From Basidiobolus heterosporus B8920 (Eukaryota > Basidiobolomycota > Basidiobolomycetes > Basidiobolales > Basidiobolaceae): DNA of 19,824 bases. The first letter of the stretch is position 1. Each line of letters starts with the position of its first letter. This document shows, piece by piece, positions 1 through 9,746 of this stretch. Below the pieces are notes generated by a model. It was not told the origin of the DNA, did no database searches, and worked only from the letters and a program-made list of their open reading frames with translations. The position numbers and the translations under genes were made by a program. The stretch is from the NCBI GenBank assembly GCA_000697455.1, contig JNET01030387.1, forward strand, positions 1-19,824. The letters run 5' to 3'.

Positions 1-1560
1 GCTAAATGGCCTATCATTGTAATGGTAAGATCAACAATCAGTATTACAGATTTATCTTGTGATTTTGGGCAAAATATGTTGCTACTGCTGTTTATCTTAA
101 AGATAGCTATTTCAACAGAGTTTTAAATGATGCTACTCCACTCAAGGTATATCTTGTTACTAACTAAGTGTTAAACACTGAGGGGTCTTTAGTTGTATAG
201 CTTATGTCAAAAAAATGACCACAAATTGGCAAATATCAGATTCATGAGGCACAGACTTTGTAATTTTGCACTATTGCAACCAAGCAGAAGCCTACAGACT
301 GTATGTTAACAAAGTCACAAAGTTGGTCAAGTCCAGGAAAGTTTCATTGGATGAAAACATAAACTTTCACCAAAAATTCATGCACATGTTGAGAGAATTA
401 ATTTTAGCCATTGCCAATCATTAATGCTGAATTAATGCAAAATATTGAAGAAAAAAGCACATCAATGAGCTCTACAACTGTGGTTGCCATCTTTGAGGTG
501 CCCATTACTATACCAGAAGTTGTGATCCTAACTCTACACAACAAAAGAGCACATTGGATACAGAATAACTCTGATTATATTATCAACAGATCCCAAAATT
601 GGGCCTATGTCTGTGCTATATAAGTTAGAGAGCACCAGTCCTTAAATGAGGCACTGCAAAGCCCTCAGATGGAGTTTTGGAGATCTGTAATGTCTGAGGT
701 ATACCAGGCTCTGATGGGAAATTTAACTAGGATCTCAACCACATTACCTGATAATCAAAAATCTATTGGATGTAGATAGGTGTTTAAGATTAGGTACAAT
801 GCAGATGGTATATTAGAAAGGTAAAAAGCAATACTTGTGGCTAAGGGATACTCTTGGACTAAGCAGTTACACTACACTGGAACATTTGAGTGGTAGCCAA
901 GTTTAGTTCAATTAGGCTGATTTTTGCTATTTCTGCTATTTCTGCTATACAGCAGTTTTACATTCATTGAGTGGATGTCAAAACAGCACTACAAGACCTG
1001 TAACCTTAAACCAATCTAAGTATATTGTAGATATATTTAGAAGGTTTGAAGTGGACGAATATAAGCCTGTATCAACCCCAATGAAGACAAACCTTAACTT
1101 GACCAAAAATGGCTCAAATCCAGCACACTTGGATTTATTTTAAAGCCAAAAGTTTCCTTATTTCTAAGTCATTAGGTACCAAATCTGGGATATATCTGTT
1201 GGGTTTAAATCTAATGACAACTCGGGAGTATAATTTTGGAATAGAGTGCTGTTTATATGTATTGTATAATTTTCGTGAAAGATTTTAGATACCGTACTCG
1301 AAAAAAATAGGTATCCTAAATCTGAGGTATTCCGTCTGTTTCTGTAGGCATGACATGATAATTGTTGACTTGGCACTAAAGGGAGGATATTGAGCATCAT
1401 CCTAGTCCTTTCTGCTGCATGGGTCAGCAATCTAGCAGCACCCAATTCTTTGGAGGAAGTCTATCCAATGGCACTAAGTCATGGGCACTCATCAGTAGGA
1501 AGATGCTTAACTGACATATACTAGAAAGCGATGAGTGGATTGGTAGGTAAACGAGCTTAA
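1..1560 (+). mobile_element. Decayed Ty1/copia LTR-retrotransposon fragment
   Basis: Short stretches of copia polyprotein similarity lie in the usual order on the plus strand. The end of the integrase core is at about 50-150 (a WAxxVATAVYL-like stretch). An integrase C-terminal YRLY...SR-like stretch is at about 275-365. Reverse transcriptase remnants lie at about 640-1110, including a VDVKTA-like motif near 970 and an STPM-like motif near 1075. Likely RNase H remnants run to about 1560. The element is heavily broken, with many breaks along its length, so it is old and inactive. It continues to the left of the window. No LTR could be defined, and the right boundary is approximate. Confidence 0.8.
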
Positions 1561-2138
1561 CTTGTTGATAGGCTCATTAGCAGGAAAATAACAACCAGTG
1601 TTGTGAAACCATTCCTGGTCTCTAACAGATTTTCGATGGGGTGAATGTTGGGCTTGGATCGCTCATGAATGCAAGTGGATTTAACAAGTGGATCTCAGCA
1701 ATCAGGTACGACCATGACTTGAGTCATCATGATCTACTGATTCTGAGTACCTATGTATCATAGAATCCCCCTTGATTGGTCTGATTCATCAGAAATTAAG
1801 ACTCCATGGAGGTTGATTGGTGGAGATTTTGGCTCATGAGGAAATGTCAGATATGGCTCATGAACACCTTTTCTGGATGTTGCCTCAACCCTGTGCCTGT
1901 ACCTCGTCAATGCGAGTACCGCTAGAACCAACCGAGTATCGGGTCCTCCATGCCTGCCAATACCCATAGAGCGAGCGCGTATCCGTAGAGTTGTTGATAA
2001 GATCCGTTCATAGTGGTGGTTGTTTGAAGAGAGAAAGACGATTGGTGGAATGGAATCTCACTTGGATATAAAGTTTCATTACTACATCTTTTACAAACTG
2101 TATCTTTATCCTCACTTTTCGAAACCCCTCTTGTTGTG
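1561..2138 (+). promoter_or_regulatory. Upstream region of transketolase with TATA box
   Basis: This is a non-coding stretch between the retroelement fossil and the transketolase ATG. A TATAAAG box lies at 2067-2073, about 66 nt before the ATG, followed by a C/T-rich leader. A TGAGTCA heptamer (Gcn4/AP-1 type) at 1720-1726 sits inside a near-palindrome, ATGACTTGAGTCAT, about 410 nt upstream of the ATG. The TATA call is fairly good. The Gcn4-type site is only a sequence match and may be chance. Nothing else is recognisable here. Confidence 0.5.
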
Positions 2139-4175
2139 ATGGCTCCTCAAATTGATACAGTCGCTATTAACACCATCCGCGCTCTTTCAGCTGATGTTGT
2201 CCGCAAGGCCAATTCCGGACATCCTGGTGCCCCAATGGGATGTGCCCCTATGGCCCACGCATTGTTCACGAAATTCATGAAATTTAACCCCAAGAATACT
2301 CGATGGGTCACTCGGGATCGATTCGTTCTTTCCAATGGACATGGTTGTGCGTTGCATTATGTGATGCTTCATTTGGCCGGGTATAACGTTTCCATGGATG
2401 ACTTGAAATCTTTTCGTCAACTGGATAGCAAATGTCCTGGACATCCAGAGAATTTCATGACCGAGGGGATCGAAGTCACCACCGGTCCTCTGGGTCAGGG
2501 GATCTCGAATGCTGTTGGACTTGCGATCGCTGAAGCGAATTTGGCCGCTACCTTCAACAGAGATGGTTTCCCTATTATCGATAACCACACTTATGTCATC
2601 CTTGGGGATGGTTGTCTTCAAGAGGGTGTCGCTGCAGAGGCCGTGTCACTTGCTGGTCATCTTAAGCTTGGTAAATTGATCGCTTTGTATGATGATAACC
2701 ACATCCAAATCGATGGCGACACCAATCTGGGATTCACTGAAGATGTTAACCAGAGATTCGAGTCTTATGGTTGGCATACACTCACCTTGAAGGATGGTGA
2801 CAACGATTTCGAAGGACTTGTGAATGCCATTGAGGAAGCCAAGCAAGTCACCGATAAGCCCACCTTAATCAAGATCCGTACCACCATCGGATATGGCTCG
2901 AAGAACGAGGGCACTGAGAAGGTTCATGGTGCACCTTTAAGTGCCGAAGATATTGCCCAAGTCAAGTCTAAGTTTGGATTTAACCCAGAGGAATCTTTCG
3001 TGGTTTCTCCAGAGGTGACTGAATTTTACGCCAAAATCGCCGAAACTGGTGCGCAGAAGAATTCGGAATGGGATGAATTGTTGGAAAAATACGCCGCTAA
3101 TTATCCCGATCTTGCCTCCGAATTGAAGCGTCGTTTGTCTGGAGAACTCCCTCAGCAACTCGAGGAAGCTCTTCCTCGGTATACCCCCGCGGATCCTGCT
3201 GTGGCTACCCGAAAGTTATCGGAAATCGTGTTGAATAAGGTCGCAGATATTTTGCCTGAATTCATTGGCGGTTCAGCTGATCTGACCGGATCTAATTTGA
3301 CCAGGTGGAAGACAGCCGTTGATTTCCAACACGAATCCACCGGCCTTGGTGACTACACTGGACGTTACATACGTTTCGGTGTGCGGGAACATGGTATGGC
3401 TGCCATTTGTAACGGGATTGCTGCTTACGGAGGTTTCATTCCGTTCGGATCGACTTTCTTGAATTTCATCAGTTACGCCGTTGGAGCTACTCGTCTTTCT
3501 GCACTTAGCCATTTCCGTGTGGTCTACATCATGACTCATGACTCGATTGGTTTAGGTGAGGATGGACCTACGCATCAGCCAGTCGAAACTTTGGCTCACC
3601 TTCGCGCCACCCCAAATACCTTGGTCTTGCGTCCAGCTGATGGTAATGAGGTCTCGGGTGCTTATTTGGCAGCATTCCAAAACTCCACACGCCCTTCCGT
3701 TTTGGCTTTGACCAGACAAAATCTTCCACATTTGGAAGGATCCTCCATTGAGAACACTCTCAAGGGAGCCTACGCTCTCCAGAAAGTTGATTCACCAAAT
3801 GTGATCTTGGTAGCCACCGGATCTGAGGTATCCATTTGCGTAGAAGCGGCCAAGGGACTTGCGGAGAAGGGGCTTCGTGCCAGTGTGGTTTCCATGCCAT
3901 CCATGGAGCTCTTCGAAGAACAAGAATTGGCCTACAAGAAGAGAGTTTTCCCCGAAGGAGTACCAGTGATCTCCGCCGAAGCCATGACCACCTTTGGTTG
4001 GCAAAAGTATGCCCACGCCTCCATCGGATTGCAAACATTCGGTGCATCGGCACCATGTGAAGAATTGTACAAGAAGTTTGGCTTGACTTCCAAGGATATT
4101 GTTGAGAAGAGTCTTCAAGTGGTGGAATATTATAAATCTCAGCCAGTCCCTATCTTGGTTGGAAAACCTTTTTAA
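2139..4175 (+). CDS. TKL1: Transketolase
   Basis: Thiamine-diphosphate enzyme of the non-oxidative pentose phosphate pathway. It moves two-carbon ketol units between sugar phosphates, for example xylulose-5-P plus ribose-5-P to sedoheptulose-7-P plus glyceraldehyde-3-P, in the cytosol. The 678-residue intronless frame is the usual length (yeast enzymes are about 680). SGHPGAPMG carries the conserved His near residue 28, NGHG is near 67-70, GHPE near 101-104, and TTGPLGQG near 114-121. The ThDP/metal motif starts with GDG at 156-158. The pyrimidine-domain markers GGSADLTGSN, VREHGM (catalytic Glu) and EDGPTHQP follow in the second half. The ATG at 2139 is chosen; a GTG directly before it is only an in-frame triplet. 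An AATAAA signal lies at 4249-4254. The frame is intact with no missing key residues. Confidence 0.98.
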   Translation: MAPQIDTVAINTIRALSADVVRKANSGHPGAPMGCAPMAHALFTKFMKFNPKNTRWVTRDRFVLSNGHGCALHYVMLHLAGYNVSMDDLKSFRQLDSKCPGHPENFMTEGIEVTTGPLGQGISNAVGLAIAEANLAATFNRDGFPIIDNHTYVILGDGCLQEGVAAEAVSLAGHLKLGKLIALYDDNHIQIDGDTNLGFTEDVNQRFESYGWHTLTLKDGDNDFEGLVNAIEEAKQVTDKPTLIKIRTTIGYGSKNEGTEKVHGAPLSAEDIAQVKSKFGFNPEESFVVSPEVTEFYAKIAETGAQKNSEWDELLEKYAANYPDLASELKRRLSGELPQQLEEALPRYTPADPAVATRKLSEIVLNKVADILPEFIGGSADLTGSNLTRWKTAVDFQHESTGLGDYTGRYIRFGVREHGMAAICNGIAAYGGFIPFGSTFLNFISYAVGATRLSALSHFRVVYIMTHDSIGLGEDGPTHQPVETLAHLRATPNTLVLRPADGNEVSGAYLAAFQNSTRPSVLALTRQNLPHLEGSSIENTLKGAYALQKVDSPNVILVATGSEVSICVEAAKGLAEKGLRASVVSMPSMELFEEQELAYKKRVFPEGVPVISAEAMTTFGWQKYAHASIGLQTFGASAPCEELYKKFGLTSKDIVEKSLQVVEYYKSQPVPILVGKPF

Positions 4176-4517
4176 TCGTTTTCTGTTCTCTCCCCACAGT
4201 GTATGATAAATTCGGATCGGGTTAAACATTGGTGTTCTTAATTTAGATAATAAAATCTCTTGGCTCGAGTTTGTTCTTGGAGTGATCTGGTACCTCTCAG
4301 TCACTTCAACCCCTCTGGTGTCATTTGTTAGGACAGCTGGGGAAATTGCTGCCTTTCAATTATGAATGGTGTGTGTGTTTATTATGTGGGAAAAGCGAGA
4401 GTTCATACTCTGGTTAATGTAACCAATACAGTGCGTACAAATGGGAGAAGCATGTAGAAAGTGGGCAAAGGTATGTACAAAGCCAATGCAAACGCGAAAT
4501 AAGATCTGGCTAGTCAT
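4176..4517. other. Convergent intergenic region with polyadenylation signal
   Basis: This is the 342-nt space between the transketolase stop and the stop of the converging Zn2Cys6 regulator. An AATAAA hexamer at 4249-4254 on the plus strand, 74 nt after the transketolase stop, is the likely polyadenylation signal. No gene is seen. Confidence 0.55.
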
Positions 4518-6989
4518 TTAGAATCCATGGGTCAAGTGGCCAGACCATCCTTGAGCCGCGTCGGTTGACAGGGTTTGGCTCAGGGTAATAAGCTCTTCGG
4601 GGATCAACCCATTACTCATGTCAAGAGGTAAAAGGGGGCTCTTGTCTTCGGAATCTCCGGTGGTGTTCATGTAAATATTGTTCAGAAGTCCATCAAAGAA
4701 TGAACCTTGTCCAAATGGCATATTCACCAGGTCCTGGAACCCATCAAAGAATTCAAGAGTACCCTCACCTACTTGCGACGTCAAAGGAAGCTCTGCCGGA
4801 TTGCTGAGCTGATTGATTTGTTCAAGCTGGGTTTCTGGTGCTGAAAGATCCAATTGATTGAAGATCAGATCCGATGTTGGCGGTTGAAGTGCAACGGACA
4901 GTAAAGTGGTTTCCTGCTTGCATGTGCCCGCTGATCTATCGGAAATGAGATTCTCTTTTTGAGTAATGACCCGATTCCGGATGGATACCAAGCCCTTCAG
5001 GAGGACTCCATATTTTCCGGCCATCGGCCATTCTTTCTTCAGCATAAGAAGTGTATGGTACGTGCGTTCCAGTTTGCTTTTGGCTACTTCCATGGCGGTG
5101 GTGGGATGTGCAGAAAAGAGAGAGTGCATGAATATTGTGCCAGCTGTGAAGATGCCGAAACTAATATGTGGGTAATTGTAACATGACGGGTATGTGTAGA
5201 AATCCGGGATGGCTGCTACGATCTCGTCGGCAGACGTGATACACTTTTTCCATGAATCCGCTACCAACGATTCCGAGGTGCTCATGTCAAGATTGGAACG
5301 ATGGAGCAAGATCCGGATGGTATGATATAGAATATGGATGCAGATGATAAACCCGGCTCTGGAATACCCACTTGGTGACGGCGAGTTCACTAGTTTGCAG
5401 GGATATTTGTATTGCGAGGGTAGAGATTCAGCCCACGCAGCGAGGCTGTTTTCCAACGTGGTGAACCTGGACAATGTTTCTGGACTGGACCGGGTCTTAC
5501 GGAACTTCGGGCTGTTGACAAATTGCGACACTCGACCCAGTAAGGCCACTAATTTAACCCAGTGGGCACGGTATCCAATGCAGCTTTCCTTTTTGGAGGT
5601 TTGTAGAGAGAAAGATGTAGTGAACGTATTGTCTGATATGTCTAGCAGCTCGGTCTGCACCGGGTTCTCATTGTTGAAGTCTTTCTCATCACACGGAAGT
5701 AACACCCTAGTGTCTTGTTCATCAATAGCCATAGATCTACCGGTGCCGCTACTGACCAGACGATCGCGAATAAAACAAGACCACCAGACCCGTCGTCGAG
5801 TCTCCGCCTCTATCCATTCACTTGTGCACTGATCCTCCACAGAGCCGCCCTCATCAATCCTATTGATACCAAGCTCCTGTGCCATTCTAGTGATCCAAAA
5901 TTTTAGTAAATGAATAACACCAATCAAGGGTTTTTACGCTTACCGAACAGCCATCCCTAAGTACATCCAAGATCTGGATATCCGGGCATTAGTATATTCG
6001 TAGTAGGAGAAAATCAGGAGCGCTTGGATGGTGGAGAGGCATGGATCATCGAGACAATGAACGAGAACATCCCGAAATCTGTCCGAGAAGATCTCTCCGC
6101 GGCGAGTAGAGTCATCAGCAAGGATGGCAGGGTGGTTTGATAGACGGGACACACACGCGCATATACTCAAGATTAATATGGGTGGTATTTCCTTGTTACT
6201 CAATTTTTTGAAAAACGTTGGACGATGAACAAATGGCATTTGTGGATAAATAATATCAAAGTAAAGGTTAGCCAGATGTTCTGTTATTTCTGGTGGTGGC
6301 AATGAGTCAGCCCCTACTAGGCACAAGACTTCTGATTCACTCTTAGGTGAAGGGGTTTTCTCTTTGCTTCCGCCTGTGCTGAGGGAGTGAAGACCGGAGG
6401 TATTTCCCAAGTAGGATTGCGACCATACCTGTTCTACTTTCTCTCGTACTGCAGTCTCGTCTTCAACTTCCTTTTCTTCCTTCACTTCATATTTCGACTT
6501 TGAGGAGGGTTGAGAATAGGCTGGGAGTGAGTGTGAGCCGATATTCCCAAAGAACGGTGTTCCGCCAGCATCGAAGGAGGGAATAGGAATGTGTGAAAAA
6601 TTACTAAAATAATTGCATGGAGCAGTAGAAAGGACAGGAACAGATATCATATTGGAAGAGGAGTTCGTGTTGGGGAAACTAGAAGAGCGTAAAGGGGGGT
6701 TCTGCTGTTCTATACTGCTCAAATGGGTGGAGCTTGGGGCTGATAGACGGCGAAAAAATTCAACACTTCCACCAGTAAAGTTCTCTTCCGTGGGTGGAGG
6801 ACCTTGTCGTGGACCTCTTTTTTTAAAGCTTGGTAAATATGTACAGGAAACGTTTAAACGAATGCAATTAGAACAACTCGGTCGGTTCCCATCACACTTT
6901 ACTTTCTTTTTTCGACACACATCACATGCTTGAGTGAGACGTTTTCGTTTCAATGGTTTCGAGGAGTCCAAAGCATCTGGTGAATTCAT
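4518..6989 (-). CDS. Zn2Cys6 fungal transcription factor
   Basis: Nuclear DNA-binding regulator of the Gal4 type. Exon 1 is 6989-5944 and exon 2 is 5886-4518. The 57-nt intron starts gtaagc, has a TACTAA-like branch site and ends ctag; joining the exons gives GMAVR-MAQELG, the usual core of the fungal_trans domain. The product is 804 residues. The zinc cluster is at about residues 23-50 (CDVC-x6-C-x6-C-x2-C-x6-C), followed by a basic KKRGPRQG linker. A low-complexity Ser/Pro region follows, then the fungal_trans middle homology region from about residue 230 (ITEHLANLYFDIIYP, later RRRVWWSCFIRDR). The C-terminus is acidic and could activate transcription. The KKRGP linker recalls MAL-activator/SUC1-type regulators, so a role in carbon metabolism is possible, but the target genes are unknown. 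Confidence 0.93.
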
Positions 6990-7501
6990 ATCAAAAGCTA
7001 GTAGAACTTAAGGTATGATCAAAGCGTTGAGTGGAGGTAGAAATCGAACTGTAGCTGGTGCTAGGAAAAACTTCAAAAGGGGAATGAATGGAATCGAAAA
7101 GACTGTTGGCGAAGAACCACTAGAGAATCTATAATTCGTTGAAAGCTAATATCATATGTCCAAGCAGGGAAAATGAGAGGAGTGGCAGATATATATAGTA
7201 AACGTTGGAGTGATTTGGACAATGTGGGTAATACGGGTGATATTGGAGAATCGGGTAATTTCAGGTACTTTGGTATTTTGGTATCTAGGCGGTTTTAAAT
7301 GCTTTTTTGCCATAATACCAATAAACTAGAAAGCATACAGTACCCACACAAACAATGCAAATGTGACTAGTCGACTCCCATTGGACTTGATTTGGATCAA
7401 CTGACCCAAAACACACTGACTCAGATCCTGAACCTGTTGAACGCCATCTCGAGTTGTAATCAAACTGTAACCTAACGCTATAGAATCTTGATTACATGAG
7501 C

Positions 7502-7549
7502 AGGATCTAGCACAGGATTTAGCACAGGATCTAGCACAGGATCTAGGCC
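7502..7549 (+). repeat. 12-bp tandem repeat, about 4 copies
   Basis: Unit AGGATCTAGCAC at 7502-7513, 7514-7525 (one change), 7526-7537 and a partial copy from 7538. It is non-coding and probably arose by slippage or local duplication. Confidence 0.9.
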
Positions 7550-7663
7550 ATGACAGACAATGTACTGTAGATCATACCCGCCCTAACCCTAATCCTTACT
7601 AATGTCCAAGTAAAAGTGAATGTCATTTGAAAATGATTGTGCCAGATTTATTAGCCCTTACCT

Positions 7664-7699
7664 AGTGAACTATCCAGTGAGTTATCCAGTGAATTGTTT
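7664..7699 (+). repeat. 12-bp tandem repeat, about 3 copies
   Basis: Unit AGTGAACTATCC at 7664-7675, a variant AGTGAGTTATCC at 7676-7687, and a diverged third copy starting AGTGAATT at 7688. Confidence 0.75.
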
Positions 7700-7807
7700 A
7701 ACTTGAAGCTTGTTTGTTTACTAAAATGGGGACCATCGTGACCAACGTAAAATCATGACTTATCTGGATTAGGAAGGGGTTAGGTGCACTTCTGGTCATA
7801 CAAACAC

Positions 7808-8127
7808 ATTAGGGGTAGGGTTAGATCTGGGATAGGTTGCTGGGAAGCTAAGATTAGGGTTAGGGTTGGAAAAATCCAGCGGTGTCCCCTCTTTCTAAGG
7901 AATGACTCAAATAAGTCATCACCCACCAATAAGAGCTCTCTAGGGAATCAAATGTGATTTGCCACGTATCATAGCCTGAATCCAACCGGTGAAATTGTGC
8001 ACCTGTACTTGAGAAAGGAAGTAACCTGTAACTTGCATCCAAATATGACTAAACCTTAGTCAGCTTACTTAGGGTTAGGGTCTATATCATTGTTGATATA
8101 TAGATTGGGCGAGGGTTTAGGGTTAGG
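7808..8127 (+). repeat. Scattered short TTAGGG telomere-like tracts
   Basis: TTAGGGTTAGGGTT is at 7854-7867, TTAGGGTTAGGG at 8069-8080 and TTAGGGTTAGG at 8117-8127, with single degenerate copies near 7809-7822. A reverse-strand copy, CCTAACCCTAA, lies near 7583-7593, just outside this range. Each tract has only one to two units. They match the common fungal telomere repeat. They could be interstitial telomeric remnants or binding sites for a TTAGGG-binding factor of the Tbf1 type; the sequence alone does not decide. Confidence 0.7.
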
Positions 8128-8298
8128 ATTCAAGTAAATGCTTCTCAATCGATCATTGTAAATAGTTTATTACAAATTGCTGCATTAGCTACCTTTACAA
8201 GCATATTCCGATACTTGAATATTCAAATATCAACTAAGAGCTAAGGTGTGTTTTCAGACAAAAGTATTTTACGCTTGGTTGTTACTTAAATAGTTGAA

Positions 8299-9415
8299 TC
8301 ATGGTGTGCGTGAGCGCGAGCGGCGTGAGCGACGTGATACTCGTACGGGTGTACGTGAGCGGGACCGGGATTCAGTTGGGGAGCGCGAACGGCGAGAGCG
8401 ACGAGATGGTCGGGCAGGTGATCGAGAACGAGATCTTGAAGAGGGCGAGCGTGAACGTGATGAGCGTCGTGATCGCCTTGAACGAGATACTGGGGAACGA
8501 GATCTAGAATAGCTCGGTGAGCGTGAACGTGAGCGGCGAGAATAACGACGAGATCTGGACCGATATCTGTCAGACGAGATAGACCTTGGTCTACGTGATC
8601 TACGTGATCTGCGTGACCTTGACCCACCATCAGAGGAGTCAGAGTCAGACGAGGAGCTACTATCGCTATCGCTATCACTATCACTCTCGCTACTACTCGA
8701 AGAGCTACTTGAAGAATCTGTCGAGTCGCTATCACTACTGCTTGAAGAAGAAAAGGATCTACGGCGATTTTTTGAGCTGGTTTTGGATCTACTACGTTCC
8801 TCTTTCCGAGGCTTTCCACGCTCCTCTTTTCGTGATCTTTCTAATGTTTCTAATTCTCGCTTGGCTCTAGCTGCTTCCTTTGTGGCTGCCCTTTTCTCTT
8901 CATCAAACGCTGCCCCCTCTACGTATGTCTCTTGATTGATTCCAAGTGCTTTCATCATCTTGGCATTTTCGATTTCTTTAGCTTGTGCCAACTGATGAGT
9001 ATCGTGAACTTTCAATTCCTTAGCATCACGCTCTTCTAAACTCGATAGTTCTGATAAAAGAGTTTCTCGTAATTCCGATACTTTTTTCTCAATCTCTTCC
9101 TCAGGGGCTCTAAAAACAAACCCAAAGTAATGTGAGCACTTCAATACTTAGGAAAGAAAGAATAAAAAACCCCAGAAAAACTTACCCTTCATCCTCCAGC
9201 TCAGTTTGTAAAGTAAAACATCTTAGCTCTATCTGACGTTTTCGATCATGTTCAAGAATCCCCTGGTCAGGTTTTCTGGTGGAAGGTTTGTATTCTCTCT
9301 CTGAATCAAACTTCGAAACAGGATCTTTACGATCTCTCAAAGCTGACAGGTTTCTGACCACAAAACCGTTAGTACCCGATCCACGCGGCGTAGAAAGTCC
9401 AATCCCGTTATACAT
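8299..9415 (-). CDS. CWC21: CWC21/SRRM2-type spliceosomal protein with RS tail
   Basis: Component of the active spliceosome; the family (yeast Cwc21, fission yeast Cwf21, human SRRM2/SRm300) binds near Prp8 and the catalytic core. Exon 1 is 9415-9186 and exon 2 is 9109-8299, separated by a 76-nt intron (gtaagt...tttttag). The product is 346 residues. The N-terminus MYNGIGLSTPRGSGTNGF is the family signature. The cwf21 domain is at about residues 53-100 (ILEHDRKRQIELRC, then the EEEIEKKV helix), with the intron splitting it. A charged helical region leads into a Ser/Asp-rich tract (about residues 195-250). A long Arg-Ser repeat tail to the C-terminus is the likely target of SR kinases. The tail makes it more like SRRM2 than the short yeast Cwc21. 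Confidence 0.94.
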
Positions 9416-9746
9416 GGGTGAAAATTGACTGAAAGGTAAAGTCGACTTATAGGAACGAAAAGAATAAGTGTTGAGGAAAAAAGGGATGGGTCTATAGGAA
9501 AATAGGATGTGTGAAAGAGTTGTTTAGTTTAACCGAATAGACTAACTTTGTCAGTTAATGATTGATTTAATCATCTTGTCAGTCATTTGATGCATGCACT
9601 GTCCGCAATACTCTGAACCCAACCCGATCTTGGAGCTCGAGATTATCGCTATCACAATCAGTATTTGATGCAGAGGTGTGATGGAAATTGTAGTAGAGTA
9701 TTTGGTTGCCTATTCACCAATTTATCTTTGATTAGTTTGGAAAAAA
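9416..9746. promoter_or_regulatory. Divergent promoter region
   Basis: This 331-nt gap lies between the divergently transcribed CWC21-like gene (-) and PLP-homeostasis gene (+), and must hold both promoters. A TGCATGCA palindrome lies at 9591-9598. No convincing TATA box was seen on either strand, which fits housekeeping genes. Confidence 0.5.

Larger units (their letters stand above)
6990..8298. promoter_or_regulatory. Upstream region of the Zn2Cys6 gene; no gene seen
   Basis: This 1.3-kb stretch lies between two minus-strand genes. It would hold the promoter of the Zn2Cys6 regulator and the 3' end of the CWC21-like gene. A TATATATAG-like tract at about 7189-7199 may be a TATA element for the minus strand. 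It also contains two 12-bp tandem repeats and several TTAGGG tracts, listed separately. A small hairpin at about 8082-8104 (CTATATCA...TGATATATAG) is too short to interpret. Short open frames here lack family resemblance and were not called. Confidence 0.45.

Noticed and set aside
2147-4304. Several open frames antisense or out of frame within transketolase
   Set aside because: They lie opposite a fully conserved enzyme and show no family features of their own.
7860-8042. 60-codon open frame on the minus strand between two TTAGGG tracts
   Set aside because: No recognisable motif, no promoter or splice context, and a length expected by chance.
8294-8512. Open frames on the plus strand rich in Arg/Glu/Asp over the CWC21 tail
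   Set aside because: They are the mirror of the Arg-Ser codon repeats of the minus-strand gene; low complexity keeps several frames open.
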